A program made the position numbers and the translations under genes. From the NCBI GenBank assembly GCA_903885855.1, contig CAISKG010000555.1, positions 1 through 8,570 of the forward strand: a DNA stretch of 8,570 nucleotides. The letters run 5' to 3'. Below, one piece after another: positions 1 to 6,234 of this stretch (positions are counted from its first letter, which is position 1; every line of letters starts with the position of its first letter). The DNA comes from an uncultured Planctomycetaceae bacterium. GTDB lineage: Bacteria > Planctomycetota > Planctomycetia > Pirellulales > UBA1268. The notes under the pieces were generated by a model, which saw only the letters and a program-made list of their open reading frames with translations, had not been told where the DNA came from and searched no databases.

Positions 1-1210
1 AGGCGCCGTAGTTGGTGAGGTTCCGAACCACGCCCTTGACGACCGCGCCGGGCGGATAGTCGCCGGCCACCTTCTCCCAGGGATTCTGCTGGGTCTGCTT
101 CATGCCCAGCGAGATCTCCTGCTTCTCCTTGTTGATGGCGAGCACCACCACCTCCACCTCGTCGCCCGGCTTGACGAGCTCGGAGGGATGGCTGACGCGC
201 TTCGTCCAGCTCATCTCGCTGATGTGGACGAGCCCCTCGACGCCGTCCTCGAGCTTCACGAAGGCGCCGTAGCTCATCACGTTGACGACCGTCCCCTTGC
301 AGACGGTGCCCACGGGGTACTTCTCCGCCACCTTGGCCCACGGGCTGGCGGTGCGCTGCTTCATGCCGAGGGCGATCTTCTCGCGCTCCCGGTCGATGTG
401 CAGCACCTGGACCTCGATCTCCTGGTCGATCGCCACCATCTCGCTGGGGTGGCCGATGCGCCCCCAGCTCATGTCGGTGATGTGGAGGAGGCCGTCGATG
501 CCGCCGAGATCGACGAACGCGCCGAAGTCGGCGATGTTCTTCACGATGCCGCGGCGCACCTGGCCGACCTCGAGCGTCTCCATGAGCTGCTTCTTGCGCT
601 CGGAGCGCTCCTGCTCGATGAGGGCGCGGCGGGAAACGACGATGTTGCGGCGCTGCTCGTCGATCTTGAGCACGAGGCACTGGATGCAGCGGCCGCAGTA
701 GTCGCCGATGTCGGCCGGGCGGCGGATGTCGACCTGGCTGGCCGGGAGGAAGACGTTCACGCCCGAGATGTCGACGAGCAGGCCGCCCTTGATCTTCCGC
801 GTGACGTAGCCGGTGACGACGTCGTTCTCCTTGACGCTCTCCATCACCCGCAGCCAATCCTCGATGCGGCGGGCCTTGCGCTTGGAGAGCGTGATCAGGC
901 CGCGCTGTTCCTCGAGGAGGCCGTCCTCGAACTCCTCGAGGAGCACCTTGACGGTGTCGCCCACCTGCGGCGGCGGCTCCGAATCGTCCCACTCGTTGCG
1001 CGGGATGTGGCCTTCCGACTTGTATCCCACGTCGACGAGGACGAATTCGTCGTCCACGCGGAGGATCTTCCCCATGAGCACGGAATTGACCGACAGGGTC
1101 GAGGTGCCGACGGCGTATTCGCCGGAGTCGGAGCCTCCCATCGCCTGCTCGATCTCCCGATCGAGTTCGTCGCCGGTTTCCAGTTCGCGGATGAGGTTGC
1201 GGTTGACCAT
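1..1210 (-). CDS. rpsA: 30S ribosomal protein S1, 5' part (C-terminus off the left edge)
   Basis: Ribosomal protein S1 binds mRNA on the 30S subunit and helps initiate translation of leaders with weak Shine-Dalgarno sequences. Reading from ATG at 1210-1208, 403 codons are open to the window edge with no stop. Tandem S1 (OB-fold) repeats are visible: repeat 1 at about residues 41-110 (VNSVLMGKILRVDDEFVLVD), repeat 2 at 128-200 (VVTGYVTRKIKGG, then NIVVSRRALIE), repeat 3 at 216-285 (NIADFGAFVDLGG, GLLHITDMSW), repeat 4 at 298-370 (SYGAFVKLEDG, GLVHISEMSW), and repeat 5 beginning at 385. Repeats 3 and 4 have the strong GAFV and HIS/T-x-M-SW signatures of true S1 rather than a single-repeat RNA-binding protein. 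No Shine-Dalgarno precedes the start and the leader is pyrimidine-rich. Residues 172-178 carry an unusual Cys cluster (C172, C175, C178). The gene diverges from the transglutaminase gene and has its own promoter. Identity is secure; only the C-terminal length is unknown. Confidence 0.96.
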   Translation of the reverse strand, partial: MVNRNLIRELETGDELDREIEQAMGGSDSGEYAVGTSTLSVNSVLMGKILRVDDEFVLVDVGYKSEGHIPRNEWDDSEPPPQVGDTVKVLLEEFEDGLLEEQRGLITLSKRKARRIEDWLRVMESVKENDVVTGYVTRKIKGGLLVDISGVNVFLPASQVDIRRPADIGDYCGRCIQCLVLKIDEQRRNIVVSRRALIEQERSERKKQLMETLEVGQVRRGIVKNIADFGAFVDLGGIDGLLHITDMSWGRIGHPSEMVAIDQEIEVQVLHIDREREKIALGMKQRTASPWAKVAEKYPVGTVCKGTVVNVMSYGAFVKLEDGVEGLVHISEMSWTKRVSHPSELVKPGDEVEVVVLAINKEKQEISLGMKQTQQNPWEKVAGDYPPGAVVKGVVRNLTNYGA

Positions 1211-1278
1211 GCGTGTGGGGGTTTCGGAAAAACGGGTTGGAGGAAGGGGTTGATGCGGGCCACGATGGGAAACAGGGG

Positions 1279-1307
1279 AGTGTAGCAGTCCCGGCAGGCC
1301 CGAACAA
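1279..1307 (-). promoter_or_regulatory. Sigma70-type extended -10 promoter for rpsA
   Basis: On the minus strand a -35 box TTGTTC (1302-1307) is separated by exactly 17 bp from a -10 box TACACT (1279-1284), preceded by TGC, which gives an extended -10 (TGCTACACT). The -10 matches the TATAAT consensus at four of six positions, the -35 keeps the TTG core, and spacing is optimal. Transcription would begin near 1272, giving a leader of about 60 nt ahead of the rpsA ATG. This is the clearest promoter-like sequence in the window and stands out against the GC-rich background. The assignment is from sequence only. Confidence 0.65.
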
Positions 1308-1357
1308 TTCGGCGTTTTGCCCCGTTCGCCCCGCCTTCCCCACCGCTTCCCCGTCCT

Positions 1358-1374
1358 GTCCGGCACAGCCGGAC
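1358..1374. repeat. Short perfect inverted repeat upstream of the transglutaminase gene
   Basis: GTCCGGC (1358-1364) and GCCGGAC (1368-1374) form a 7-bp stem with an ACA triloop, ending 25 nt before the transglutaminase ATG. It could be a small leader hairpin or an operator. No T-run follows, so it is unlikely to be an intrinsic terminator. In such GC-rich DNA a 7-bp palindrome may be chance. Confidence 0.35.
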
Positions 1375-1399
1375 CGGCGCGCCGTCCGATGGCACATCC

Positions 1400-2392
1400 A
1401 TGACCCCGTCGCGTTCCGTCACGCGTCGATCCTGGCTCCGCGCCGGCATGGCGCTCGGCCTGCCGCTGGCCCTGACGCCGCGGCCCGGCCGCGCGGCCGA
1501 CGACGTCGACGCCCCTCCGGCCCCCACCGGGCCCTCGCTCGGCGACTTCCGCCGCCTCTCCTACCGGGTGGGGCTGACGGTGTCGGCCCTGGGCGGCCCC
1601 TGCCGCGACGTCTACGCCTCCCTCCCGTTGCCGGCGGAATGGCCCGAGCAGCGGGTGGAGGTGATCGACGAGGAAACCACCCCCGACATCCGGAATCTGC
1701 GCTACCGCACCCTTCCCGGCGGGGGGGTCAGGCAACTCCTCGTCGACATCCCGGCGCTCCCCGTCGGCCAGGAGGCCAGGGCCGTGGTGACCCTCGACGT
1801 GGAGCGGGCGGCCCTGATCGCCCCGGAGGACACCAGCCGGCTCTCGATTCCGCCCAAGCCCTCCAAGGACCTCAAGCCCTTCCTCGGCCCGAGCCCCTCG
1901 ATCGAGACCCGGCACCCGAAGGTGGTGCGGTTCGCCAAGTCGCTCGGCGAAGGGCTCGAGGGCTGGGAGAAGGTCGAGGCGATCTACGACGGCGTGCGCG
2001 CGAAGATCGAATACCGTGACGGCCCGCTCAAGGGGGCGGCCCGGGCCCTCGCCGATGGCTGGGGCGACTGCGAGGAACTCACCTGCCTGTTCATCGCCTG
2101 CGCGCGCTACCACGGGATCCCCGCGCGCACGGTCTGGGTGGAGGGGCACTGCTACCCGGAGTTCCACCTCGTCGACGACGAGGGGCGCGGATCCTGGTTT
2201 CCCTGCCAGGCCGCCGGCACCCGGGCCTTCGGCTCCATGCCCGACCAGCTCCCGATCCTGCAGAAGGGGGATTCCTTCCGCGACCCCGACCGCCCGGGGA
2301 AGTCCCTCCGCTACGTGTCGGACTTCTGCCGGGGCTCGGCGGTCTCGGAGGCGGGCTCGCCCAAGGTCGACTGGATCCGCGGACCGGCCTGA
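1400..2392 (+). CDS. Tat-exported transglutaminase-like domain protein
   Basis: This is a 330-residue secreted protein of the transglutaminase-like (cysteine protease fold) superfamily. The N-terminus has a twin-arginine export signal, T8-R9-R10-S11-W12-L13-R14, followed by a hydrophobic stretch and a likely cleavage site near residues 31-33 (GRAAD). The middle (about 45-150) is a beta-rich region seen ahead of the core in related proteins. The catalytic core runs from about 170 to 275: GWGDCEE with nucleophile C224, then GHCYPEF with H250. The third triad position, normally Asp in a WxPxD motif, aligns with Q270 in SWFPCQ. The substrate is unknown; a role in proteolysis or cross-linking of envelope proteins is a family-level guess. 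ATG 1400 is chosen because the Tat motif follows at once. No Shine-Dalgarno is visible. The gene is divergent from rpsA and convergent with the isomerase-like gene, with an 8-bp gap, so it is probably monocistronic. Confidence 0.85.
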   Translation: MTPSRSVTRRSWLRAGMALGLPLALTPRPGRAADDVDAPPAPTGPSLGDFRRLSYRVGLTVSALGGPCRDVYASLPLPAEWPEQRVEVIDEETTPDIRNLRYRTLPGGGVRQLLVDIPALPVGQEARAVVTLDVERAALIAPEDTSRLSIPPKPSKDLKPFLGPSPSIETRHPKVVRFAKSLGEGLEGWEKVEAIYDGVRAKIEYRDGPLKGAARALADGWGDCEELTCLFIACARYHGIPARTVWVEGHCYPEFHLVDDEGRGSWFPCQAAGTRAFGSMPDQLPILQKGDSFRDPDRPGKSLRYVSDFCRGSAVSEAGSPKVDWIRGPA

Positions 2393-2409
2393 GACGCCGG
2401 TCAGGCCGG
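2384..2409. terminator. Bidirectional hairpin joining two convergent stop codons
   Basis: CCGGCCTGA (2384-2392) and TCAGGCCGG (2401-2409) are perfect reverse complements, giving a 9-bp, almost all GC stem with an 8-nt loop that is the whole intergenic gap. The TGA stop of the transglutaminase gene lies in the left arm and the TGA stop of the isomerase-like gene (TCA on the plus strand) in the right arm, so the two stops pair with each other. Neither side has a T-run, so it is not a classical intrinsic terminator; a GC-rich bidirectional hairpin is the likeliest role. Confidence 0.55.
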
Positions 2410-3360
2410 CGCCGGGCCGCGCCCTTCGCCGGCCGCGGCGAGCGCCGGATCCTCGCCGAAGCGCGGAGCATTCTCACGGGCGGTGGGGGCGAACCACCGC
2501 GGCACGATCGGGAGGCCGGCCTCCTTCCAGATCCCGTCCACGCGATCGCCGGCGAGGCGGACGATCTTCTCGCGGCCGCGGCCGGTGAGGGTGGAGCGGT
2601 CGGCCCACGGCGTCACGGGCCCCTCGAAACCGGCATCCCTGGCCGCGGCGAGGATCTGCGGCGCCGCGATGACGCGCGTCTCGCCGGGCATGAGACGCTG
2701 CCCGTGGCCCAACTCGGCCGGCGCCACGTCGCGCGGCGCGTCGGAGAGGCGGACCTCGACGATCCGGCCCTTGGGCACCTCGCCGATCACCGACAGCGGC
2801 TCGCCGCCGAGGTGCAGGGCCCAGGAGTCGATCACCACGCCGGTCGACGGATGCGACGCGCTCACCAGCCCGATCAGACCCTCGTAGGTGTGGATGAAGG
2901 GATGGGCCTTGCCGGCCCGGGCCTCGACCTCCGGCGCCAGCGCCAGGCCGAGCACGATGCCGTGCTTCTCCACCGCCGCGCCGACGGCGTCGAGTCGCTT
3001 CCGGTAGAGCTCGAAGAAGTCCTTGAAGTCGTGCTCGTCCGAGGCGGGGGCCACGGTGACCACGGCCCGCGTCGCCTCCGTCGCCTTGGCGAACTCCAGC
3101 CGCGGCTCGAGGGCGGCGAGGTCGGCCTTGAAGGCGGCCTCGTCGCCGATCAGCGAGATGGGCAGATGGAACACGCCGCACTTCAGCCGCGCACTGACCA
3201 TCAGCCGCCGGGCATGCTCGACGCCGAAGGCCTCGGCCTGCTGCTGGAAGTCGATGATGTCGATGTCCATGGCGTCGAAGCCGAAGGACAGCGCCAGCTC
3301 GATCAATTCGCTGGGGCGACCGGAGAGGGGGAGGCCGACGGTGCTGAGATTGCGGAACAT
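2401..3360 (-). CDS. Sugar phosphate isomerase/epimerase-like TIM-barrel protein
   Basis: This is a 319-residue cytoplasmic protein of the xylose isomerase-like / AP endonuclease family 2 TIM-barrel superfamily. These enzymes isomerise or epimerise sugars or cyclitols, usually with a divalent metal. Barrel strands can be followed: MFRNLSTVGLP at the start, FDAMDIDIIDF (28-38), CGVFHLP (61-67), AVVTVAP (99-105), GIVLGLALAPE (134-144), GVVIDSWALHLGG (174-186), GRIVEVRLSDAP (198-209) and GPVTPW (247-252). Candidate metal or substrate residues are E144, D178, H183 and D207; the last strand lacks the Glu often used as a ligand. The start at 3360 is chosen because AGGAGA lies 10 nt upstream (3371-3376) and homology-like sequence begins there. 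A longer reading to 3648 adds only low-complexity Arg/Gly/Pro sequence. There is no signal peptide. The precise substrate cannot be told. It is convergent with the transglutaminase gene and divergent from uppP. Confidence 0.8.
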   Translation of the reverse strand: MFRNLSTVGLPLSGRPSELIELALSFGFDAMDIDIIDFQQQAEAFGVEHARRLMVSARLKCGVFHLPISLIGDEAAFKADLAALEPRLEFAKATEATRAVVTVAPASDEHDFKDFFELYRKRLDAVGAAVEKHGIVLGLALAPEVEARAGKAHPFIHTYEGLIGLVSASHPSTGVVIDSWALHLGGEPLSVIGEVPKGRIVEVRLSDAPRDVAPAELGHGQRLMPGETRVIAAPQILAAARDAGFEGPVTPWADRSTLTGRGREKIVRLAGDRVDGIWKEAGLPIVPRWFAPTARENAPRFGEDPALAAAGEGRGPAPA

Positions 3361-3434
3361 GCCTGACGGTTCTCCTGGTGGCCCTGGAACGATGCGGTGG
3401 CGATGCCTGGCCCCCGGCGGCCGCCCTGCGACGG

Positions 3435-3466
3435 CCCCACCGACGGGCGTTCCGCCACCGGTGGGG
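3435..3466. repeat. Nested inverted repeat in the isomerase-uppP intergenic region
   Basis: CCCCACCG (3435-3442) pairs with CGGTGGGG (3459-3466). Inside it GGCG (3446-3449) pairs with CGCC (3453-3456) around a TTC triloop, giving a two-part stem. The 3' half also contains the 10-bp palindrome CCACCGGTGG (3455-3464), a possible dimeric-repressor site. If transcription of the isomerase-like gene starts in the AT-rich island, the structure would sit in its mRNA leader. Confidence 0.4.
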
Positions 3467-3544
3467 AGCGCCATGCCCCGGCCACCGCGACGGACGGAAT
3501 CGATCCGGCCGCGCGCCCTGCGGGGCGGCGACCGGGAAAACCGA

Positions 3545-3575
3545 ATAGTATGGGCAGCGATCGCGGTATTTTGAA
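3545..3575 (-). promoter_or_regulatory. Weak candidate promoter for the isomerase-like gene
   Basis: In the only AT-rich patch of this intergenic region, the minus strand reads TTCAAA (3570-3575), 17 bp, CATACT (3547-3552). An alternative -10, TACTAT (3545-3550), lies 19 bp from the same -35. Each box matches the sigma70 consensus at four of six positions. The predicted leader would be about 180 nt. The patch could also serve uppP in the other direction, but I see no well-spaced pair of boxes on the plus strand. Confidence 0.3.
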
Positions 3576-3632
3576 GTGGGGCCGCTCCTGCCCCCCGGGA
3601 CGCTCCGCCCGGCCGGTCCCGCGGTCGCCGAG

Positions 3633-3656
3633 GGCCCCCGGCCGCCACCGGGGGCC
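3633..3656. repeat. Perfect GC hairpin in the uppP leader
   Basis: GGCCCCCGG (3633-3641) and CCGGGGGCC (3648-3656) form a 9-bp all-GC stem with a 6-nt loop (CCGCCA), ending 24 nt before the uppP ATG. In mRNA this would be very stable and close to the ribosome binding region, which has no Shine-Dalgarno. It may influence uppP translation or act as an operator. No T-run follows, so an attenuator of the ordinary kind is not supported. Confidence 0.45.
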
Positions 3657-3680
3657 GGCCCCACCCCCCTGGTCCCGCCC

Positions 3681-4538
3681 ATGACGTTGCTCGAGGCGAT
3701 CACGCTCGGTGTCATCCAGGGGCTGACCGAGTTCCTCCCGGTCTCGAGCACCGCCCATCTCCGCGTCATTCCGCCGCTCTTGGGCTGGGAGGATCCGGGG
3801 GCGGCCTACTCGGCGGTCATCCAGTGCGGCACGCTGCTGGCGGTCATCGCCGCCATGTGGCCCGACGTCGTGGCGCTCGCGCGCGGATTCGTGGCGGGGG
3901 TCGTCGGCGGCCGCCCCTGGCAGAGCGTGGAGTCGCGCGTGGCGCTGCTCATCGTGCTGGGCACGCTGCCGATCGTGGTGGTGGGGTTTGCGCTGCGCGA
4001 TCTGGTGAAGGGGGACGCGCGCCGGATGGAGGTGGTGATCGGGGCGCTCGTGGCCGCCACGCTCCTCATGGCGGCCGCGGAGTGGGTCGCCACCCGCCGC
4101 GCCGCCCGCGGTGCCGCGCCGCGCGACGGCCTGGAGGGGATCGGCCTCCGCGACGGCCTGGGGATGGGCTTCGCGCAGGTCCTGGCGCTCGTGCCCGGCA
4201 TGTCGCGCAGCGGCGTCACCATCGCCTCCGGGATGCTCGGCGGCCTCGACCGGCGCACCGCCGCCCGCTTCTCCTTTCTTCTCTCGCTGCCCGCGGTGGC
4301 GGCCGCGGGCCTGCTTGAGGCCTGGGAGGAACGGGCCGGGATCCTCGGCTCCGCCGACGGTATCGCGGCGGCCCTGGCCGGAACGACGGCCGCCGCGGTG
4401 GTGGGGTACGCCGCGATCCGCTGGCTGTTGTCGATGCTCGGCTCGCGGACGCTCTGGCCCTTCATCGTCTACCGGCTGGCGCTGGCGGCGCTGCTGGCCT
4501 GGGCCCTGGCGACCGGCCGCGTCCCGTCGCTGGGCTGA
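3681..4538 (+). CDS. uppP: Undecaprenyl-diphosphatase (UppP/BacA)
   Basis: This integral membrane enzyme dephosphorylates undecaprenyl pyrophosphate to the monophosphate, recycling the lipid carrier for peptidoglycan and other envelope glycans; overexpression of the family is known to give bacitracin resistance. The 285-residue product fits the usual 265-290. Signature 1 is QGLTEFLPVSSTAH (13-26), with E17, S22, S23 and H26. Signature 2 is PGMSRSG (172-178), with catalytic R176. The first acidic position of the family's E/Q-x3-E motif is Q13, a variant also found in other UppP proteins. Hydrophobic segments lie near 43-60, 87-106, 117-136, 157-172, 195-213, 227-245 and 259-277. ATG 3681 is chosen because the conserved N-terminus (MTLLEAITLGVIQG) starts there; an upstream ATG at 3576 would add 35 residues of Pro/Gly-rich sequence. 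No Shine-Dalgarno is seen. It lies 80 bp upstream of the DUF1549 gene on the same strand, so read-through is possible. Confidence 0.95.
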   Translation: MTLLEAITLGVIQGLTEFLPVSSTAHLRVIPPLLGWEDPGAAYSAVIQCGTLLAVIAAMWPDVVALARGFVAGVVGGRPWQSVESRVALLIVLGTLPIVVVGFALRDLVKGDARRMEVVIGALVAATLLMAAAEWVATRRAARGAAPRDGLEGIGLRDGLGMGFAQVLALVPGMSRSGVTIASGMLGGLDRRTAARFSFLLSLPAVAAAGLLEAWEERAGILGSADGIAAALAGTTAAAVVGYAAIRWLLSMLGSRTLWPFIVYRLALAALLAWALATGRVPSLG

Positions 4539-4606
4539 TCGGCAGGGCGGCCGGACCGAATCGCGACTTCCGCCGTCCGCCGCCGTTGAATCCCCATCCC
4601 CCCCTG

Positions 4607-4621
4607 CAGGAGCCGGCCATG
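4607..4621 (+). promoter_or_regulatory. Shine-Dalgarno deciding the DUF1549/1553 start
   Basis: CAGGAG (4607-4612) lies 6 nt before ATG 4619. This is the best ribosome binding site on the plus strand in the window, and it selects ATG 4619 over the upstream in-frame ATG at 4586, which has none. Confidence 0.7.
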
Positions 4622-6220
4622 CCCTCCCCCCCGCTCCCCGCCGTGACGCGGCGCCTGCCCCCCTGGCCCGCGCTGGTGGCCGCGTCGGTGGCCCTGTTCG
4701 CCGCTGCCGCCGGGGCGGCGCCGCCCGCGGCCCCCGCCGACGACGCGGTCTTCCTCCGCCGCCTCACGCTCGACCTCGTGGGGCGCGCGCCGCGGCCCGA
4801 CGAGGTGGTGGCGTTCGTCGCCGATCCCTCCCCCGGCAAGCGTGCCCTGGCGGTCGAGCGGCTCCTGGCCGATCCCGACTGGGCCACCCACCAGGCGCGC
4901 TCCTTCCGCGACGTGATCCTCTACCGCCGCACCGACCCGCGCTCGGCGTTCATGGCCGAGCCCCTGGCGCGGTTCCTGGGGGCGAGGCTCGCGGCCGACG
5001 CCTCGTGGAGCGCCATCGCCCGCGACCTGATCACGGCCACCGGCCAGCCCGCCGAGCACGGCGAGACGGCGATCATCATGGCGCAGATGGGGGAGACCTC
5101 CGACATCGCCGCCGAGGTGTCGCGGATCTTCCTGGGCATCCAGCTGCAGTGCGCCCAGTGCCACGACCACTTCACCGACCGCTGGAAGCGCGAGCAGTTC
5201 CACGAGTTCGCCGCCTTCTTCCCCCGGATCGTGATCCGCCCCACCGGCGGGCAGGGGCCCGACCGGTTCGAGGTGGCGAGCTTCGACGCGGCACCGCGGG
5301 CTTTGCGGGCCCGCAAGGCCCCCGACAACCCGCGCCGCGGCGACCTCGAGCACGAGATGCCCGACCGCGACGATCCCTCCAAGCCCGGCACGGTGATGGC
5401 ACCGCGATTCTTCCTCACCGGCCGGTCGCTCCCCACCGGCACGCCCGACCTCGAGCGGCGCCATGCCGCGGCCGAGTGGATCACCTCCCCGGACAACCCC
5501 TGGTTCGCCAGGGCGATCGTCAACCGCCTCTGGACGGAGCTCGTCGGCGAGGGCTTCTACGATCGGATCGACGACATCGGCCCCGACCGCGAGGTCCGCC
5601 ACGGCGACCGGCTCGACGCCCTGGCCGCCGGCTTCGTGGCCCACGACACCGACCTGCGCTGGCTGTTCCGGGAGATCTGCACCTCCGAGGAGTACGCCCG
5701 GGAAAGCCGGTCGCGGGCCAGCCCCGATCGGGTCGACTTCGCCGCCAATTGCCCGCAGCGCCTGCGCTCCGACCAGCTCTTCACCCAGCTCCTCGACACG
5801 CTGGGGATCGACGAGGCCCGCGCCACGCGGCGCTCCGGCCCCGCCGCCGACGCCAGGCAGGCGGGCCGGTTCGGCGGCCCGCGTGAGGCCTTCGCCCGCG
5901 TCTTCGGCTTCGATCCCAGCCTCCCGCGCGAGGAGGTGGTGGGGTCGATCCCGCAGGCGCTGGTGCTCATGAACGGCCCCCAGGTCAACGCGGCGATCGC
6001 CGGCGACCGGCCCGGCACCGTGCTGGCGAGGCTGCTGCGCACCGAGCCCGACGACGCGGCCGTGACGCGGGCCCTCTACCTGCGGACACTCGCGCGCGAG
6101 CCCGACGACGACGAGCTGCGCACCTGCCTCGACCACGTGCGCGGCGGCGATCGCGTCGCCGGATTCGAGGATGTCTTCTGGGCGCTGGTCAACTCGGCCG
6201 AATTCGTCCATCGCCGCTAG
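4619..6220 (+). CDS. DUF1549 and DUF1553 domain secreted protein, short form
   Basis: This 533-residue protein is of the planctomycete-enriched DUF1549/DUF1553 (PSCyt2/PSD1) type, whose biochemical function is unknown. Residues 1 to about 34 form a Sec-like signal (R11-R12, hydrophobic segment from about 16 to 33, small residues before APPAAP). DUF1549 spans about 41-205: FLRRLTLDLVGRAP at 45-58, then the CxxCH motif C178-A-Q-C181-H182 followed by DRWKREQFHEFAAFF. DUF1553 spans about 260-525: RRHAAAEWITSPDNPWFARA with VNRLW (301-305), a CTSEEYA segment (354-360), RLRSDQLF (381-388), LMNGPQVN (450-457) and RTLAREPDDDEL (489-500). Most relatives are longer and carry an extra N-terminal cytochrome-type or concanavalin-like domain; here the DUF1549 start follows the signal directly. 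CxxCH suggests possible heme or metal binding, but this is not shown. The DUF1501 gene follows by 14 bp with the usual partner order, so they form an operon. Confidence 0.93.
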   Translation: MPSPPLPAVTRRLPPWPALVAASVALFAAAAGAAPPAAPADDAVFLRRLTLDLVGRAPRPDEVVAFVADPSPGKRALAVERLLADPDWATHQARSFRDVILYRRTDPRSAFMAEPLARFLGARLAADASWSAIARDLITATGQPAEHGETAIIMAQMGETSDIAAEVSRIFLGIQLQCAQCHDHFTDRWKREQFHEFAAFFPRIVIRPTGGQGPDRFEVASFDAAPRALRARKAPDNPRRGDLEHEMPDRDDPSKPGTVMAPRFFLTGRSLPTGTPDLERRHAAAEWITSPDNPWFARAIVNRLWTELVGEGFYDRIDDIGPDREVRHGDRLDALAAGFVAHDTDLRWLFREICTSEEYARESRSRASPDRVDFAANCPQRLRSDQLFTQLLDTLGIDEARATRRSGPAADARQAGRFGGPREAFARVFGFDPSLPREEVVGSIPQALVLMNGPQVNAAIAGDRPGTVLARLLRTEPDDAAVTRALYLRTLAREPDDDELRTCLDHVRGGDRVAGFEDVFWALVNSAEFVHRR

Positions 6221-6234
6221 CCTTTGAGGTCGCC

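Larger units (their letters stand above)
3361..3680. other. 320-bp divergent intergenic region between the isomerase-like gene and uppP
   Basis: No credible gene lies here; open frames through it are Arg/Gly/Pro-rich shadows. It contains, in order, the isomerase Shine-Dalgarno (minus strand, 3371-3376), an imperfect cruciform-like inverted repeat at 3435-3466, a small AT-rich island at about 3536-3577 that probably holds the promoters, and a perfect 9-bp inverted repeat at 3633-3656 just ahead of uppP. Confidence 0.7.

Noticed and set aside
188..1285. 365-codon plus-strand open frame opposite rpsA
   Set aside because: It is the antisense shadow of clear S1 repeats; its Asp/Leu/Ala/His-rich translation shows no domain and GC-rich codon bias readily keeps this frame open.
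1390..1405. TGGCAC-N5-TGAC as a sigma54 promoter at the transglutaminase start
   Set aside because: The -12 element lacks the invariant GC and the site overlaps the start codon, leaving no leader.
2401..3648. Longer isomerase-like reading starting at 3648
   Set aside because: The extra 96 residues are low-complexity and the AGGAGA site points to the ATG at 3360.
3576..3680. N-terminal extension of UppP from ATG 3576
   Set aside because: The 35 added residues are Pro/Gly-rich and would precede the conserved first helix; UppP normally begins at the MTLLEAI-like segment.
4111..5886. 591-codon plus-strand open frame spanning the uppP end and the DUF1549 gene
   Set aside because: It overlaps two well-supported genes in another frame and is Arg/Pro/Ala-rich noise typical of high-GC third-frame reading.
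4469..6211. 580-codon minus-strand open frame opposite the DUF1549/1553 gene
   Set aside because: It is antisense to a well-supported gene, with low-complexity Gly/Ala/Arg/Val translation and no recognisable motifs.
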